From: Seiridium cupressi
Taxonomy: Eukaryota > Ascomycota > Sordariomycetes > Amphisphaeriales > Sporocadaceae
Assembly: GCA_036674765.1 (NCBI GenBank)
Contig: JARVKI010000004.1
Coordinates: 744,001 to 808,000 of the forward strand
DNA length: 64,000 nucleotides
Reading direction: 5' to 3'
Below are positions 12,245 through 24,588 of the stretch, piece after piece. The translations under genes and the position numbers were made by a program. The notes below the pieces were generated by a model. It was given only the letters and a program-made list of their open reading frames with translations. It was not told the DNA's origin and ran no database searches. Each line of letters starts with the position of its first letter. Position 1 is the stretch's first letter.

Positions 12245-13268
12245 CTAAGGCAATCTCACCTCGCCAGGCTGGACTGTGCCACTGTAGACGGCAGCACGGT
12301 GACCTCTAGCTAGTGCACCATAGACGGGATAGTACTTGTCGAGCACGGGCATAACCTCTGCAGCACCGGGAGTGTTGCGCCAGTCGCGCATGAGCTCGCA
12401 GATGATGTGAAAGTACGAGATGACGTTGACGCCAGCCTCCCGCATGCGGTCGTTTGAGGTGTCGCGGTTGAGGTCGGTGGTGGTTCCAGATGCCTCGACA
12501 TTGGCCCAGACACTATATCCAGCGTCGATAAGAGACAGTGAGAGGAATGCCACGCCTTTGTGGGTTTGTGATGTCAGCTAAATGTTCTCGATTCCGTGGC
12601 TGTATGATGTCAAGAGGAAAGGGGAGAAGCGCGTGGGGAAGAGAAACGCGTTAGACTTACAAACGTCGGTAGTGATGCCCGCGACGAGGATCTGAGACTT
12701 GTTTGCAGCGACGACAGCTTCACGGAAGTCGGCGTTATCCCACTACAACATCTGGAATCGGTCTTTGCTTCTTCTAACATGTTTGATAAGTTGTCGCGAG
12801 GAAAACCTGTTTCAAGAGCAGAAACGTTGAATCAGGAACCGGTAGACTCCCAAAACAGGGTATACGGGGCATGAAAGAAGTCCGGAAGTTGCTTACAGCG
12901 TTGACCTCGCCATTGCGCTTGATGAGAGGAGCGTCGGGATACCACTCAAGAAACTCGCCTGGCAGGGGGCCATTGGGGCCACTCTCCGCAGATGAAGTCA
13001 TGATTACTGGCAGATCAAAAAGGCGGCCAAGCTCGGCATGGGCGTACATGTTGTTGCGGTAGACAGCATGGTCAAAGTCGCGAGCAACTTGGTAAAGGCC
13101 CTCTTGGAGATCTAGGATCAGCAGAAGCTGTACAGCGAGTAAGTACCAACTCAAGAAGAGAACCTATGGGGCAATGGGTCTCACGGTGTCGTTCTTATCG
13201 AGCCTCTCATAAGTGAAAGCACAGGCGGTGCTTGCAATAAGCATTAGCTGAGTAAGGAAAGACTTCAT
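12245..13268 (-). CDS. Isochorismatase-fold cysteine hydrolase (YcaC-like), with N-terminal signal
   Basis: Four exons: 13185-13268, 12897-13127, 12661-12742 and 12245-12555, giving 235 residues. The isochorismatase-like triad is visible as Asp34 (LLILDLQEG), Lys98 (APLIKRNGE) and the nucleophile Cys133 (TTDVCVAF), whose codon is completed across the last intron. This family hydrolyses amides or esters of small molecules. Physiological substrates of the YcaC branch are generally unknown. The first 18 residues are hydrophobic and end in Ala-Cys-Ala-Phe, suggesting secretion, which is unusual for this fold. The next gene upstream is more than 1 kb away. Confidence 0.87.
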
Positions 13269-14260
13269 ACTGTCAAATTGATACCGGGCCTTTCAAAGCA
13301 AGCAAGGGTAGGATGTCAGATCTTGGTGAATAACTTGTTTGATAGGATGTATGAGTGATATGGGAGATTCTATGCTCATACTTATACCCATTCTTACTGT
13401 CAATGGCTGTCTATCTCCCTTGCATATCACTGAGAGGAATACTTCGTGGCTGTCACCGCCATGGCACTTCAGACAACGCCACTTGTTTGACTTTGGTGGC
13501 CACTGCAGCCGTTTGCCGAAGATTAACACAACTGGATTGCTTGGGCAGACGTTGATGATTTACAAGTGTAAGTCAGCAACGAATGGAGTTTGCCATGTCC
13601 GCCCGATGCATTAGTGGCTCTTCTTTGTACCACCCCATGTCGGTCCGCATACACGAGTCGGGGTAATTCACCGCATCGGATTAAAGGCCGAGCTGGGGAT
13701 ATTACCATGAATGATTATTGGCTTGATTTTCCACTCCCACGCCGGAATATCGCAAAAGTCCAAGTCGTTGGGGGAAAAAGATGCAATGGTGGATGACTAA
13801 GGGCCCTGGCCGTGATGCTACCTTTGCAACGGATACCCAGAGAGATGGGCAAGCCTGGCGATCGTTAGCGCCATGGCAAAGCCCGCTGCGACCAATCGGG
13901 ACAAGGAGCGCGATTTATAACGATCTCCAATGCTTCGGTAATGATTTGTGTTGCTCCGGCCACTTGGTCCAAAGGTCCTCCATTGTAACACTACACTACT
14001 TCATCTCGCAAACTCGATCTCCGTAGCAGGCGGAGTGTACGTTTTGGTCATTCTTGCGTAAACCTTCAGTGTTGCTTACTGATATCAACACGCTCGCCAC
14101 GTGGGGACAAGCACTGGACCTGTAGACAACTCTGCAAGATGGTTGATTGGTAGCCAACAGCCAAGAACGGCAGTGTCGCCTAATCTTCTGTCTGCTGTCA
14201 GCATTAGATCGCTGGGCACGCCAATATCTAATCAGGATGGCCGTCCGATTCCGGGTATCA
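13269..14260. other. Intergenic region, no gene recognised
   Basis: About 1 kb between the hydrolase start and the helicase stop. Only short frames without motifs are present. Confidence 0.5.
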
Positions 14261-16655
14261 TTAAGTACTACGCAAGGCATTCAATGCTCCAAACTTCTCC
14301 CTTAGAAATCTCTGCACTTCCCGGTTCCCACCAAGGCTGTTGGTGAGGGCGTCCGTATCCCCTTCGATTTTGAGACCGCGCAAAGAAGTAGCTCGTGAGA
14401 GTGCAACATACACTTGCCCCGTTTCAAAGGCTCTAGACAGATCGACAATGACACGGTCCATGGTCAAGCTTTGACTTTTGTGGATAGTCATCGCCCAAGC
14501 AGGCGCAAGAGGAATTTGTGTACGGGCCAAGAGGCTGTACGGTTGCTCATCCCCTAGCTCCGTGATGGAGCAGTCGGCAAAGATGACTCGAGTCTGCCCG
14601 TTGTGGAATCGTACCACAGGCCATCGCTTGAAACGCGCTCCTTTTCCTTTGATGAACGTCTTGATTTCTTGCTCCTTCATTAGGGCCCGTTCGCCCAGGA
14701 GCCTATTCTCCGGCTCATCCTTGCCAACTTTTGCTTTGGGTAGCTTCTTCACGTCGTACTGCTCAAATCCACATATCAGGCCCTGACTCCCGTTGCACAG
14801 ACCAGCCTGGAGGTCAAGGTTGATGAGCAGGACGACCAGCATGCCTTGTTTCAATTCCACATGTTCGTCGAAGCGATGATCATCGAGAGCCTTCAAGGGT
14901 CTCAACTCGTCTGGCCCTGATGGCCCCTCGGGTTTGCGAACTCCTTTCCATTGCAAGTGTGGATGGTTCGGTTGCCATTTAAAGAGATCTCGGCACCAAT
15001 ATGAATGATTGACACCTGTCAATCTCTTGAACATTTTCTGGTTGACCTCCCTCACTTGATCTCTTGTGGCAAACAACCTGGTTGCGTTGTTGACCTGGCA
15101 CGGATGATCCATCAGCTTGTTGATTTCCAATGAGGACAGTGGGTCTCCAATCCGGCATTTCTGTAACATGCGGATGAATTCTTGATCGTTCTGGCGGTGA
15201 ATTTGCTTCAGGTGCACATGCTCGAAGTTGCATTCATGCCAAGCCTTGCTCCGGAATGCCCACTTGTCCTCGTCGCGGTGGTCGCCATGACGCACACAGT
15301 GATACGTCGTTTGGCCAAACTGCTTCCTTTCCGTCATTCCTTTGCCACATTCGATACAATACTCGAACGGCTTCACTGGAGGCAGTTGACAAAAGTCGCC
15401 AGTGACAATAACCTGCACGCCTCCAAAAGCGGGCTGCTCTTCGCGTTTGGGATCATACCAAGCTTCCTTCATGAGCTCATTGAGTCGCTCAAAGTTGTGG
15501 TTTTCGATCATGCTGACCTCGTCAAACACAATGACATCCGTCTGCAGCTTGATCCGCTTATAGACAAATCTTCCGTGGGCTGTCTCCTTCAATTTTTCCA
15601 AGGGCCTTTTGAGATGATCGGGCGTCCACCCAGCAAAGGACCAAAACGTCGTTCCGTCGACTTGCAGCGCTGCACGACCGGTGGGGGCTAAAATTCGGAC
15701 CTTCTTGCCCATTGCGCGCAATCTATTGGTGAAAGCCTTCAGCACTGTGCTTTTGCCGCAGCCTGCCGACCCCGTATAGAAGACGTTTCTTCCACTACAG
15801 ATGAGGTCAACTAGCTCTGCCTGTTCGGGACACAAAGGGGGCTCTTCGGGTGTCGGTGCAGCCGGCGTATTCGGCTGATCTCCAGGCAACGACGATGGAG
15901 GCGGTGTAGACAACTGTTGTGGTGAAGAGGAATATGGTTGTTGACTCTTGGGCAATGTCTGTGCTGGCAGCTTGGAGGGCATCTCGGGTGATGAATCTGG
16001 ATATGTGCCGGGGATTGGCAGAGGACGGCCAGCCTGTCCTAGATCTGGGTCTGAGTGAGAACTTTGCTGCATCGTACCGGCGACAGCAAGTGCTCTAGCA
16101 GCAGCCATTGGATCTATAGTCTGAACGAAGGCCGCGTTCTCCGACATGTCCTTGCGGCTTCGCTTGTGCTTCCTCACTGGGGAATCTGGTGTGAGGTTCG
16201 AATTGTTGCCTGAAACACATAATTTCGAGACAGCAGTTGATGTCTCATCATCATCATGGCGCCTTCTCTTGCTGGGCTGTTCCTGGTACTGGCCAGACAA
16301 CGGATATGCAGTGATCGGTGACCCGGAAATTTGGGTTGTGCCCGTCCATTGCTGTGGTAGCTGCGGATATGCAATTGCATGGCCAATTAACTCGTTCGAA
16401 TTGGAAGGTAATGTACCGAACTGGTCGGGATGTATCGGCGCAACGTGTGGTCCAAAAGGGTAAGCATGGGACTCGACAGGTTGGGTGATATTGTATTGTG
16501 ATTGAGGTTCGGACACTGGAGCGTATTGAGGCCACTGCGTGTAGCTGCGATCAGCTACCAGGAGGCGTCAGTAAGCCACTGTTGCTACCATTGGGGAAGG
16601 GTCTGGTAAAATCTCTGGAAAAAGCTTTACCTGGGTTGTAGTGGTGGTACGACAT
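14261..16655 (-). CDS. PIF1-type DNA helicase (5'-3')
   Basis: Two exons: a 25-nt first exon 16631-16655 (MSYHHYNP) and 14261-16554, with a 76-nt intron, giving 772 residues. The first 250 residues are Pro/Ser/Gln-rich and look disordered, with a basic KRRR/KHKRSRK stretch that could be a nuclear signal. The helicase core has Walker A GSAGCGKST (Lys276), Walker B DEVSM, the motif GDFCQLPP and, near the C terminus, the TIHKSQ and VALSRA motifs. PIF1 enzymes unwind G-quadruplexes and displace telomerase. An insertion after GDFCQLPP contains CxxC and a later HC..H arrangement that could bind zinc, which is not part of the standard core. The C terminus ends soon after the last motif. Confidence 0.92.
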
Positions 16656-17895
16656 GACTGAGACGCTCCACGTGTGTTGGAGAGGTAGGCACAACTCGAG
16701 AACTCATCATATGCTATATTCTTCTAGGAGTGACGCGACTTCTTTAGATAAGAAGCACGGTACGCGTCGTGGGCTACGTACCCGCTAAAAGGAAAAGGAG
16801 CCCGCTAGCATTAGCAATTGTCTCGGACACTGGGGCAAGCAATCTGATAAGCAGGACGCTAAAATTTATGAACAACTAGCGCTATGCCTCCCCCCATTCC
16901 CACATCAAGAGAAATATAAGTGTACCGATGCACTCTCCTCGTGGCAAATGTCCTCAGCTTCAAGTATAACAGAACCAAGCCTAACAATGATTGGATGGCA
17001 GGTACATAATTCTAATCTCCTTTTTCCTCGAAACACCTATGATCAGTCAATTCGGCATTGCGGCGCTCAATACTAGAGCCATCCCTTCCAGACCTTCTCT
17101 ACCTTGTTCTAATCCGTAGGTCTAGTGACGGTTTTTCGTTTCCAAAGATTATATGAAGGGGGTGCGTTCTTGGCCAACACGCACTTGGTCCGTAAGCATA
17201 GAGTGGCTGACATGATCGCCATAAATCTACGAATCATCAATGGATCAAGCAACGGCCCTAAGAAGTAATTAAGGAACACAATCTTAGCAGGGCATTCATT
17301 GCAGTATAACCTCCAAACACTGAGTGTCTATGGCTAACATAGCAGCATCGACCCCATCCTGACGACAGTGGATACACTCCTATTATCGAAATACCTCGTT
17401 CCACCTTTTCACTGGACTCTTTCATCCGACAGAACAGAAATTCATACTCACTGGTGTGCTGACACAGCTCGCCCATCCTCAGGAAGGGTCTGGGTTCCAC
17501 TATGCTGACAACGCTGCTCTCTACTCTCTGTGTCATGCCATGCTTCTGCTCCCTCCCAAGGGCCGGGCGAGTCGTCAGGCTGAACTCAAAGAGACAGAAT
17601 TGAAGAATATGTCGATGATGCCTCAAGATGTGCCAGAAATACTCTGATTCGCGCCTGTTATACGATATGGTGACGCTCTGTCAGCACTGTCGAGTTGATC
17701 CGTACTGTCCACCCACTGTCGTAGCGTTACCACAACCAATCATTGATCGCACGAGTCACACCAATCTCAGACGATTCAAATTGGGAATTTTTCCTTTCAT
17801 TAAAACCTTAGCGCGAGTTGGCACATTCGATCTAAAGAAAGAATCAATAGCATTTAGCGCTGCGGTCGATGTCCTGTCCTTTGCTGCCTATCGTC
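16656..17895. other. Intergenic region, no gene recognised
   Basis: About 1.2 kb upstream of the helicase gene and downstream of the lipase gene. A 122-codon minus-strand frame (17258-17626) has no motif or splice partner. Confidence 0.5.
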
Positions 17896-19666
17896 CTAGG
17901 CAGTCTCGTACGCATACAAGGGATACTGGAGCGTATAATCAAATTCCGCTTGATATGTCTGCTCACTAAGCCCAGGACTCAAAGTCTCTTGAACGCATCC
18001 GGAGCCAACGGGTACTCCGTTGAACCTATTGGCGATCCAGTTGAGCCAGATCTGTTGCCCAGCGTACAGCACCGGAACATGAGTGACCCCTTCGAGTACC
18101 GTGTATTGAAGGCGGCTATCAGGAAGAGCCTCGCATGTTGCATTGACGGCAGTTGCGGCCATTATTTCCGGTATTACCATATCAGCGGATCCATGAAGCA
18201 CAAGCATGGGACCCGCAAACTCCTTTCCGCCGACAGAGGTGAGGTTATCATAAGCAGGCAGATACCATGTCTCATTCCAGCCCTCTCGCTGAAGGTTTGG
18301 AGTAGCCAGAAGCTCCAGTGCAACAGACTGACAGCCCTGTAGTCCTTGCAATATGTTCGTCAACTTCACACCCTCTTCGGAGAGCCAGTCGCTCAGTTGG
18401 AACGACGAGAAGATGGATGGAAAGCCGGCCACAACCTTAGCTGCTGCTGTCCAAATCAACGGGGAATCTATGGCCAGTTGAAGCAGCTTAATCAGGGACG
18501 GTAGAGGAGAAGCCGCAATAGTGCCCAGATAACCTGCGACAGGCTCTTTCACCAATTGCTCTGCCGCTCCCCAGGCGGCACCGCCACCCTGTGAATGGCC
18601 CATCAATATGAACTCCTTGCTCAGGGTCGGCCATGCTACCTGCGCAGCCTTGACTGAATATATCAAATCGTTCCCAGATGCTGGATTGGCGGCGTATTGG
18701 TGAGCAATGAAGTTGCCGGCAGCATCATGGTCTAACCCGAGGCCAGCATAATCAGGAGCAACTACTACATAGCCTTGTAAGGCAAGAGTAAATGGAGCAC
18801 TATACTGATACCAAAGATTGCGGATACTAGAAGCAAAACATGTCAGCTTCCAGTCACCCAATCTAGGTTAACAGTCTCATGAAACATGAATCTGCTGAAG
18901 ATCCAGGCCGGTAGTTGACACCGTATTTAAACTGAGCCGAAACAAGACGCCTGAACACCATGATAAAAATGATATGATAACATTTGGGTACTTACTGACT
19001 AGGGCCACATTCACCAGACCATCCGGACGTCCCACTGTAGACAACAGTATGTCAGTTTCTGAATTTTAACATGGGTGGACGAGAATCGTTCACTGCCTTA
19101 ACAAAGATGACGACATGCTTATCTAAAAATCTGAGAGATGATATCAAAGCATTATGTATTTGTCGTACTTACTGGCCCCAGCCGACCACTGGAAAGCCGG
19201 TGATATTGTTAAAGCGTTTGGGAAGCCATGGCCATAAGACGTAAGCGGACGCCGGTACTGTGGTGCCGTTGAGTGTTTTCGTCGTAAACAACATTCGAGA
19301 CAGTCCAACACCAGCTGGTAAGGTGTAAAGACTCGTGTTGGTCTGCTGCTCAATCTTTAACACCGACCCGGGGGGCACGGCGGAGGCATTCTCCGGGACC
19401 TGTTGATAAAATGAGTCCAGCTGGACAGCAGAGCCTGCCCAGTTGGACCTCTCGAATTCCACGGCTACAAGTATGGCATGAGTCTGGGCCTCGGAGAGAT
19501 TGGCTGTCTGTATCAAGCTCAATGCCTGATCTGGGCTCAATATGCCGTAGGTAGAATTGAAAGTATTGTTTTGCGACTCAGCCGCCGGCCAGAGTTCCTG
19601 TGTCAGACATTGGGCAACAAGACCGAGTATGAAGGCATAGCAGCAGGCTCTAGGTTGGAACAGCAT
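17896..19666 (-). CDS. Secretory lipase (LIP family)
   Basis: Three exons, 19173-19666, 18996-19034 and 17896-18826. The 39-nt middle exon supplies the segment GTSGWSGECGPS. The product is 487 residues. An N-terminal hydrophobic segment ending near LTQ is a signal peptide. The alpha/beta-hydrolase triad is visible: Ser256 in GHSQGG, Asp393 in LHGSADMVIP and His427 in GVTHVP. This matches the fungal secretory lipase family (PF03583 type), which hydrolyses triglycerides or esters outside the cell. Several NxS/T glycosylation sites occur near the N terminus. Introns of 138 and 169 nt are rather long for this window but have good splice ends. No associated transporter or regulator is adjacent. 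Confidence 0.92.
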
Positions 19667-20913
19667 GGCTAGGATAAGGTAGAATAGTATTGGATGGCAA
19701 GAGGCAACCAGTGAATCGAAGGATGGAGGGGGTACTTATTACCTTTTGAGTTCCTACCCGACGGGCAACTAGGATACCTTGTTACTGTAGAAAGACTGGG
19801 GTAAGAATCGGTTTTGGACGGATTCCCAAATTTGGACTAGCTCATACAGCTCTCTACTCGTTGGTTTGCGGGGTGGCAGGTTGCCCAGGTATTTACGTGC
19901 ATTTTCATCGTGGTTCGTGACATCATTGCCAGTCCCTTAGATTGGCTGGATCTTTTCGGAAATGTGAACCTTCATGCTCTCGTACAATCAATCATCGGAA
20001 CTGGGTGCTGCTCTCTGCTCTGTGGAATTTGGTTCTTCGACTAAGAGCAAAACACTCAAAGATAGCCTAGGGCCGGGCGTACCGAACCACAAAGACCCAC
20101 GAGATCTTCGACTCCTACCGCATCAACCCTAGCGATTATACTTGGTCCTATCCTCAAGTCAAACCTATCTCACTTAATTGTCTGCCAAGCCTGAAACAGT
20201 GGTGGTTGGAGACATGCCAGTTTCTAAAAATTCTCTATATCGTCGGCACACCATGTCCTGCTTCATTACTGTTTGGCACCATAATAATACCGGTCAAGTA
20301 CAATGACTGGTATACGCCCGTCTTCGCAGGGGAACTCTTGACGGGTCCTTTACCTCGTCGAGACCAATAACATATTCCCAGCCTTCGTCACTTTGAAAAT
20401 GCCACGACTCATGGAAGCTGGGATCATTCAGGTCTGCTTGTCTGAATCTGGACCAATTGCCATCACATACCGAGCAAAGCAATGCTAGCAGCCACACTGC
20501 AGTCCACACAGAGGGCAGTAAGCGGGCCCGGTTCCTCTGTGGCCTCGGTTGGGCAAAGTCTCATACGAAGACCCTAGCTGTTCAATACCTACTCGACGTG
20601 CATGATTCTGCGGGGTTGAACTGTTACATAACGTTCTAGTCTATATTGCGGAATTCGACAAGCAGACGTCCTATTTGCTGATCGGTAACTATTTCCCCAG
20701 CGCCTGCCGCAGCCCTGGCGGTCGGGCCCTAGCCTCAACGAGTTTTATCTATATAACTAGCCCCGAGACAGTTTTGGTCCATTCAAACTCTTGGCACGGC
20801 TTATCCCAAAGTATCTCAAGTGTTCCGTGTTGGGATTCTGTCTCATTCTTGCATCCTTACGACGGACTGATGTTTACTCACCTCAGGACATAGTAGCATA
20901 TCAATCGAACACA
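19667..20913. other. Intergenic region between divergent lipase and P450
   Basis: About 1.2 kb separating two divergently oriented genes. A 71-codon minus frame at 20294-20509 has a hydrophobic start but only a GTG initiation codon and an upstream stop, so it is not called. Confidence 0.5.
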
Positions 20914-22652
20914 ATGTCTGAAAGGTGGAACCTCCTCCAGCCACTCTCGTGGATTGGTCCATTACCCCATGTTCAATGGCCCCTCACCATCGCATTTGGC
21001 ATCGCAGTTATTCTGGCTTTCATGATTGGCAAATGGGTCATCGGCACCCTCAGGCCGAAAGACTTTCCGCCAGGACCACCAATTATCCCAGGTCTTGGCA
21101 ATCTACACCAGATGCCAATCGGAAAACCATACTTGAAATTCGACGAGTGGTCTGAGCAATACGGCGATATTATCGGGCTGAAGACCGGAACAGGCAACTT
21201 GGTTGTGTTAAACACACCCGAAGTAGTCCACGAGTTTTTCGAAAAGCGTGGAGCTATATGTTCGAACCGTCCTGTCAATCATATTATGACGAAGCATGTA
21301 CTCTACGAGCCTGAGGAAAAAGGACTTCTCATTCTACAATACGACGAATACTATCGGCGGTGGCGCAAATCCTTTCAGTTCATCCTCAGTGCCGCCGGGA
21401 TCAAACGACTTCTGCCTCTTCTTGAGGCTGAGGCTTCCAATTTGTGCAAGAAGTTTCTCGATGGCGGTAAAGACTTCGAACAGAGGGGGTGTCACTGGGC
21501 TCTAGCCGTCCCTGTTGTTGCCATAACAGGTGAACGATTGGACGACTTGCCGGCAGATTACGCCGATAAGGTCTGTCATGCTCAAGAAGTAATGTTGGAG
21601 TTAATACTTCCTGGGGTCGCACCACCTGTCGACATATTCCCCATCTTGAAATATGTACCCGAGTTCCTGGCCAAGTGGAAATCGCGTGCTCGTTATGTCA
21701 GGAAGTGTCTGGTTGACGATACCAATAGTTATCTTGTTAGCGCAAAGAGGACATATCAGCAACTCGTGCAGGATCCCCAGATTCAGTTGGCTTCGACAGT
21801 TTGCTACCCAAAATCATGAAGGAGCAGTCTGCGAGTCAAGAAAAGGAGAAATTCACTAATACCGAACTTGCCTTCCCAGGGCAAGGGGCTGTTGGTGCAG
21901 CTGTTGATACAACGCTAGGTACTTTCAAAAGCCTAATGCTCGCCTTTGCTGCTTTCCCAGAGACCCTTAGAAAGGCACAAAAAGAGATCGATAGCCTGGC
22001 AGGAAATGAGCCACTTGAGAGTGAGAAACTAGGCGAGTTGAAGTATCTTAAGGCATGCCTTCTAGAAGTAAGTGATCAGAAACTGCTGCCAGGACCGACT
22101 GAGATCCAAGAACTGACAGATCGCAGGTGTTAAGATGGCGGCCAACTGCGCCACAATGTCTACCCCATGCATTGTCAAAGGATGAACGCGTTGGGCAGTA
22201 CTTCTTTCCCAAACGCACCGTGTTCATTGCAAACGCATGGACGATTCAACGTAACGGGAAGGAATATGACCGTCCAAACGAGTTCATCCCGGAGCGCTTC
22301 ATCGACAGTCCTTTCGGTCTCCGTTCGTCATTCAAAACCGATACCGATGACCTCGAGAATCGCGGACGGAAAGTTCTCTATGTTTTTTGGTGCCGGTCGT
22401 CGCCAATGTCCCGGAGAGCAATTCGCAATGACGTCGCTGCTATTAGCTGCTGCGAAGATCGTTTGGGCGTACAACATACTCCCCCCGCCTGGAGGACTTG
22501 ACATGAGTGTGGAGACGGGGTACAAGGATGGGGTTATCACTGAGCCGGCCCATCCGGAAGTGGTCTTTAAACTTCGAGTGGACAACAAGAAGGCGGCTGT
22601 GCTGGCTGATGCAGACCGGACTGGACACATCGCACGCCAACTACTTGGTTAA
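20914..22652 (+). pseudogene. Cytochrome P450 with two frameshifts
   Basis: Starts at ATG 20914 with an N-terminal membrane anchor and the proline-rich hinge DFPPGPP. The frame runs well to about 21775, then continues one frame over from about 21790 (DSLLPKIMKEQ), as if one base had been lost, possibly in the CCCC run near 21775. A 59-nt intron at 22068-22126 splits the ExxR motif (E|VLR). After PERF the frame slips again in a TTTTTT run near 22383-22388; with five T the haem-binding motif FGAGRRQCPG would follow in frame. All key motifs survive: I-helix AVDTT, ExxR, PERF and haem Cys. Either this is a young pseudogene or both slips are homopolymer sequencing errors. It faces the damaged oxidase gene to its right. 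Confidence 0.85.
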
Positions 22653-22962
22653 TGGGAAGGATTCCCCAGCTAAAGACTTCAAGGTTATCTTCAAAACTCG
22701 AAGGACTTGATTGGTCGGGCTACGGAAAAGAGCGTCGGATCTTCTCAACCTGGCTCCCACCGTGGATTTAATCATATTCAATGTAAGCAGGCAAGCCGTT
22801 TCGTAATATGTGACGGAAGCGGCGCAGGATGTTTATTGTGGCTGTAGCGACCTCTGCTCGGATGTGTTTATTCATTGATACCGCTATATGACTAACTAGG
22901 TGTGCATGGATAGCAGGCAGTCAGAATACTAGAAAATATAGGTTTCGATAGATTAAGAACTT

Positions 22963-24588
22963 TCAAGTAAAATTTTCCGTATTGTGAAGCCCTTGATTCC
23001 ATGCTATGCTGGCTGTCGCCTCTTGCCTATATAGCCCACGTTCGTGTAGTAGTTGGGCTACATTTCTGCCCATTCTGCAGTTCATCTCCATCGTGGTCAC
23101 AAATGGCTGGTTCAGCGAAAAAAGATTATTCGAAACCTCGATCTTGCCTCTGGTCAAACTTGTATCCTTGGGACAAACCTCCTTTTTCCAATGCTGTCGG
23201 TCCAACCAGTTTATTGGTGCCCACCAATCATCCTTACCGGTCCCGGTTATACGGAGGACGTCGTCCATCGACAGTTGTTGATGTGAATCTACTCTATATA
23301 CATTAGCGGACTGGCCACACTCATCATCCCAATTGCAGCCTGTTCTGTCGATATAGTTCCCTGGATAGCCTTCAATTCCATTAACCTGTCGGTCCCCCAA
23401 ATAAGTTGACCCCAAAGTGGTCAAAACAGACCATGGCGCCCATGAGATTGTGTCACTAAATGTCTTGGGCGAGAGGTGATATGCTGAAAAGTGTGTGATA
23501 TGCCGGTGTATGAACTTGCACGAGTCATGGTGAGCTTCAAGCTCTGTTAGCAATGATTTTCCAGTGGAAATCACTGCATCATAATCGAGACTTTGGGTGC
23601 GCTCGAGGTCTCCAGCAGTGAAGTTCACTTTGTATCTATGCTATTTGCCACCCGTAACCCTCAACACCGTTGTATTGAGGTGCAGCATAGTCTTAGAAAG
23701 CTCGGTCATACGATCCACAATCCTAGAATTCCCGCCACAGGCAGAAACCGGTGCAGCGCGGAGAGCACCAGCAGACATGAGCAATTCTAATCCGGTGGTA
23801 TCCTCCAGATCTCGACCGTATGCATCTCGAGTACATGGTTCAAGGTAGACGGATTGGTAGTTGGCATCTATTCCGTGGTGGGCAAGGAATTCTGTGGCAG
23901 GCAGTAAAGCATCTGCCGAGCCAATGCGTTCCGGTGCATTCGTAACATTGTCGAAAGTGACGGCTTGCGCGGATTCCTTCCACTTGCCCATGTATGAAGA
24001 AACAAGCTCGCGAAACCTCTGTGGCATGAAGTTTAGACTCCGGTCCAGCTGCCATGCTTCAATCTTGCGATTGATAGCTTCGCGTAGCAACTTCCGGCTA
24101 TGAGGTCTGATGTCCCATGGCCAAGGGAGATCTTGATGCCACTACTTGTAGCAGATCGTATCATCAGTAAAGTTCTTTCCATTCCATATAGCTGCGTTCA
24201 TTGGTCTGTTTCTCACGTCCAAACCTGTTCTATTGACTATATCCATCAGACACCAGTCCTCAGACATGAATTGCCTGGCTCCTGCCTCGAGTCCAGTATG
24301 ACCGTGGTCCGGTGGTGCGATATATTGCACTTGCTCACCTGTTTGGTGGGAGGATTCATATATCGCAACTTCTATATGAAGACTGCCATTGTTGGCTTCT
24401 GCAAGCTTTCGGATATGGTAAGCTGCTGATGTACCGGCAATTCCAGCACCAATAATGGCTACACGGAACTCGGCTGATTCATTATGCTCATGTACTGATA
24501 GTGGCTGCCGATTAATGTACTGGGCTGTCAATGAAACTAAAGAACAGAGAACAAGGTCAAGTACGAGACAATGGCTTGATTTAACCAT
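22963..24588 (-). pseudogene. Prenylcysteine-oxidase-like FAD protein with two in-frame TAG codons
   Basis: One uninterrupted frame apart from TAG at 24142-24144 and TAG at 23641-23643. Read through, it gives about 541 residues starting at ATG 24588 with a signal peptide. The dinucleotide-binding motif VAIIGAGIAGTSAAYH follows, then a tail ending FVTTMEMNCRMGRNVAQLL typical of flavoenzymes. The CGGNSRIVDRM block fits the prenylcysteine lyase domain. That family oxidatively cleaves prenylcysteine in a lysosome-like compartment. Family residues continue immediately on both sides of each TAG, and no plausible intron removes them. CAG to TAG changes at both sites would be C-to-T at CpA, the signature of repeat-induced point mutation. 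Probably inactive; readthrough is less likely. Confidence 0.82.

Noticed and set aside
17258..17626. A 122-codon minus-strand frame
   Set aside because: No recognisable family, no signal peptide or intron signals.
20294..20509. Possible small secreted protein with hydrophobic N terminus
   Set aside because: Only a GTG start, with a stop upstream and no ATG; no support from splice signals.
24103..24144. A 39-nt intron that would remove the first TAG of the flavoenzyme gene
   Set aside because: Too short for a fungal intron, with a poor donor (GTAGTG), and it would delete residues that look conserved.
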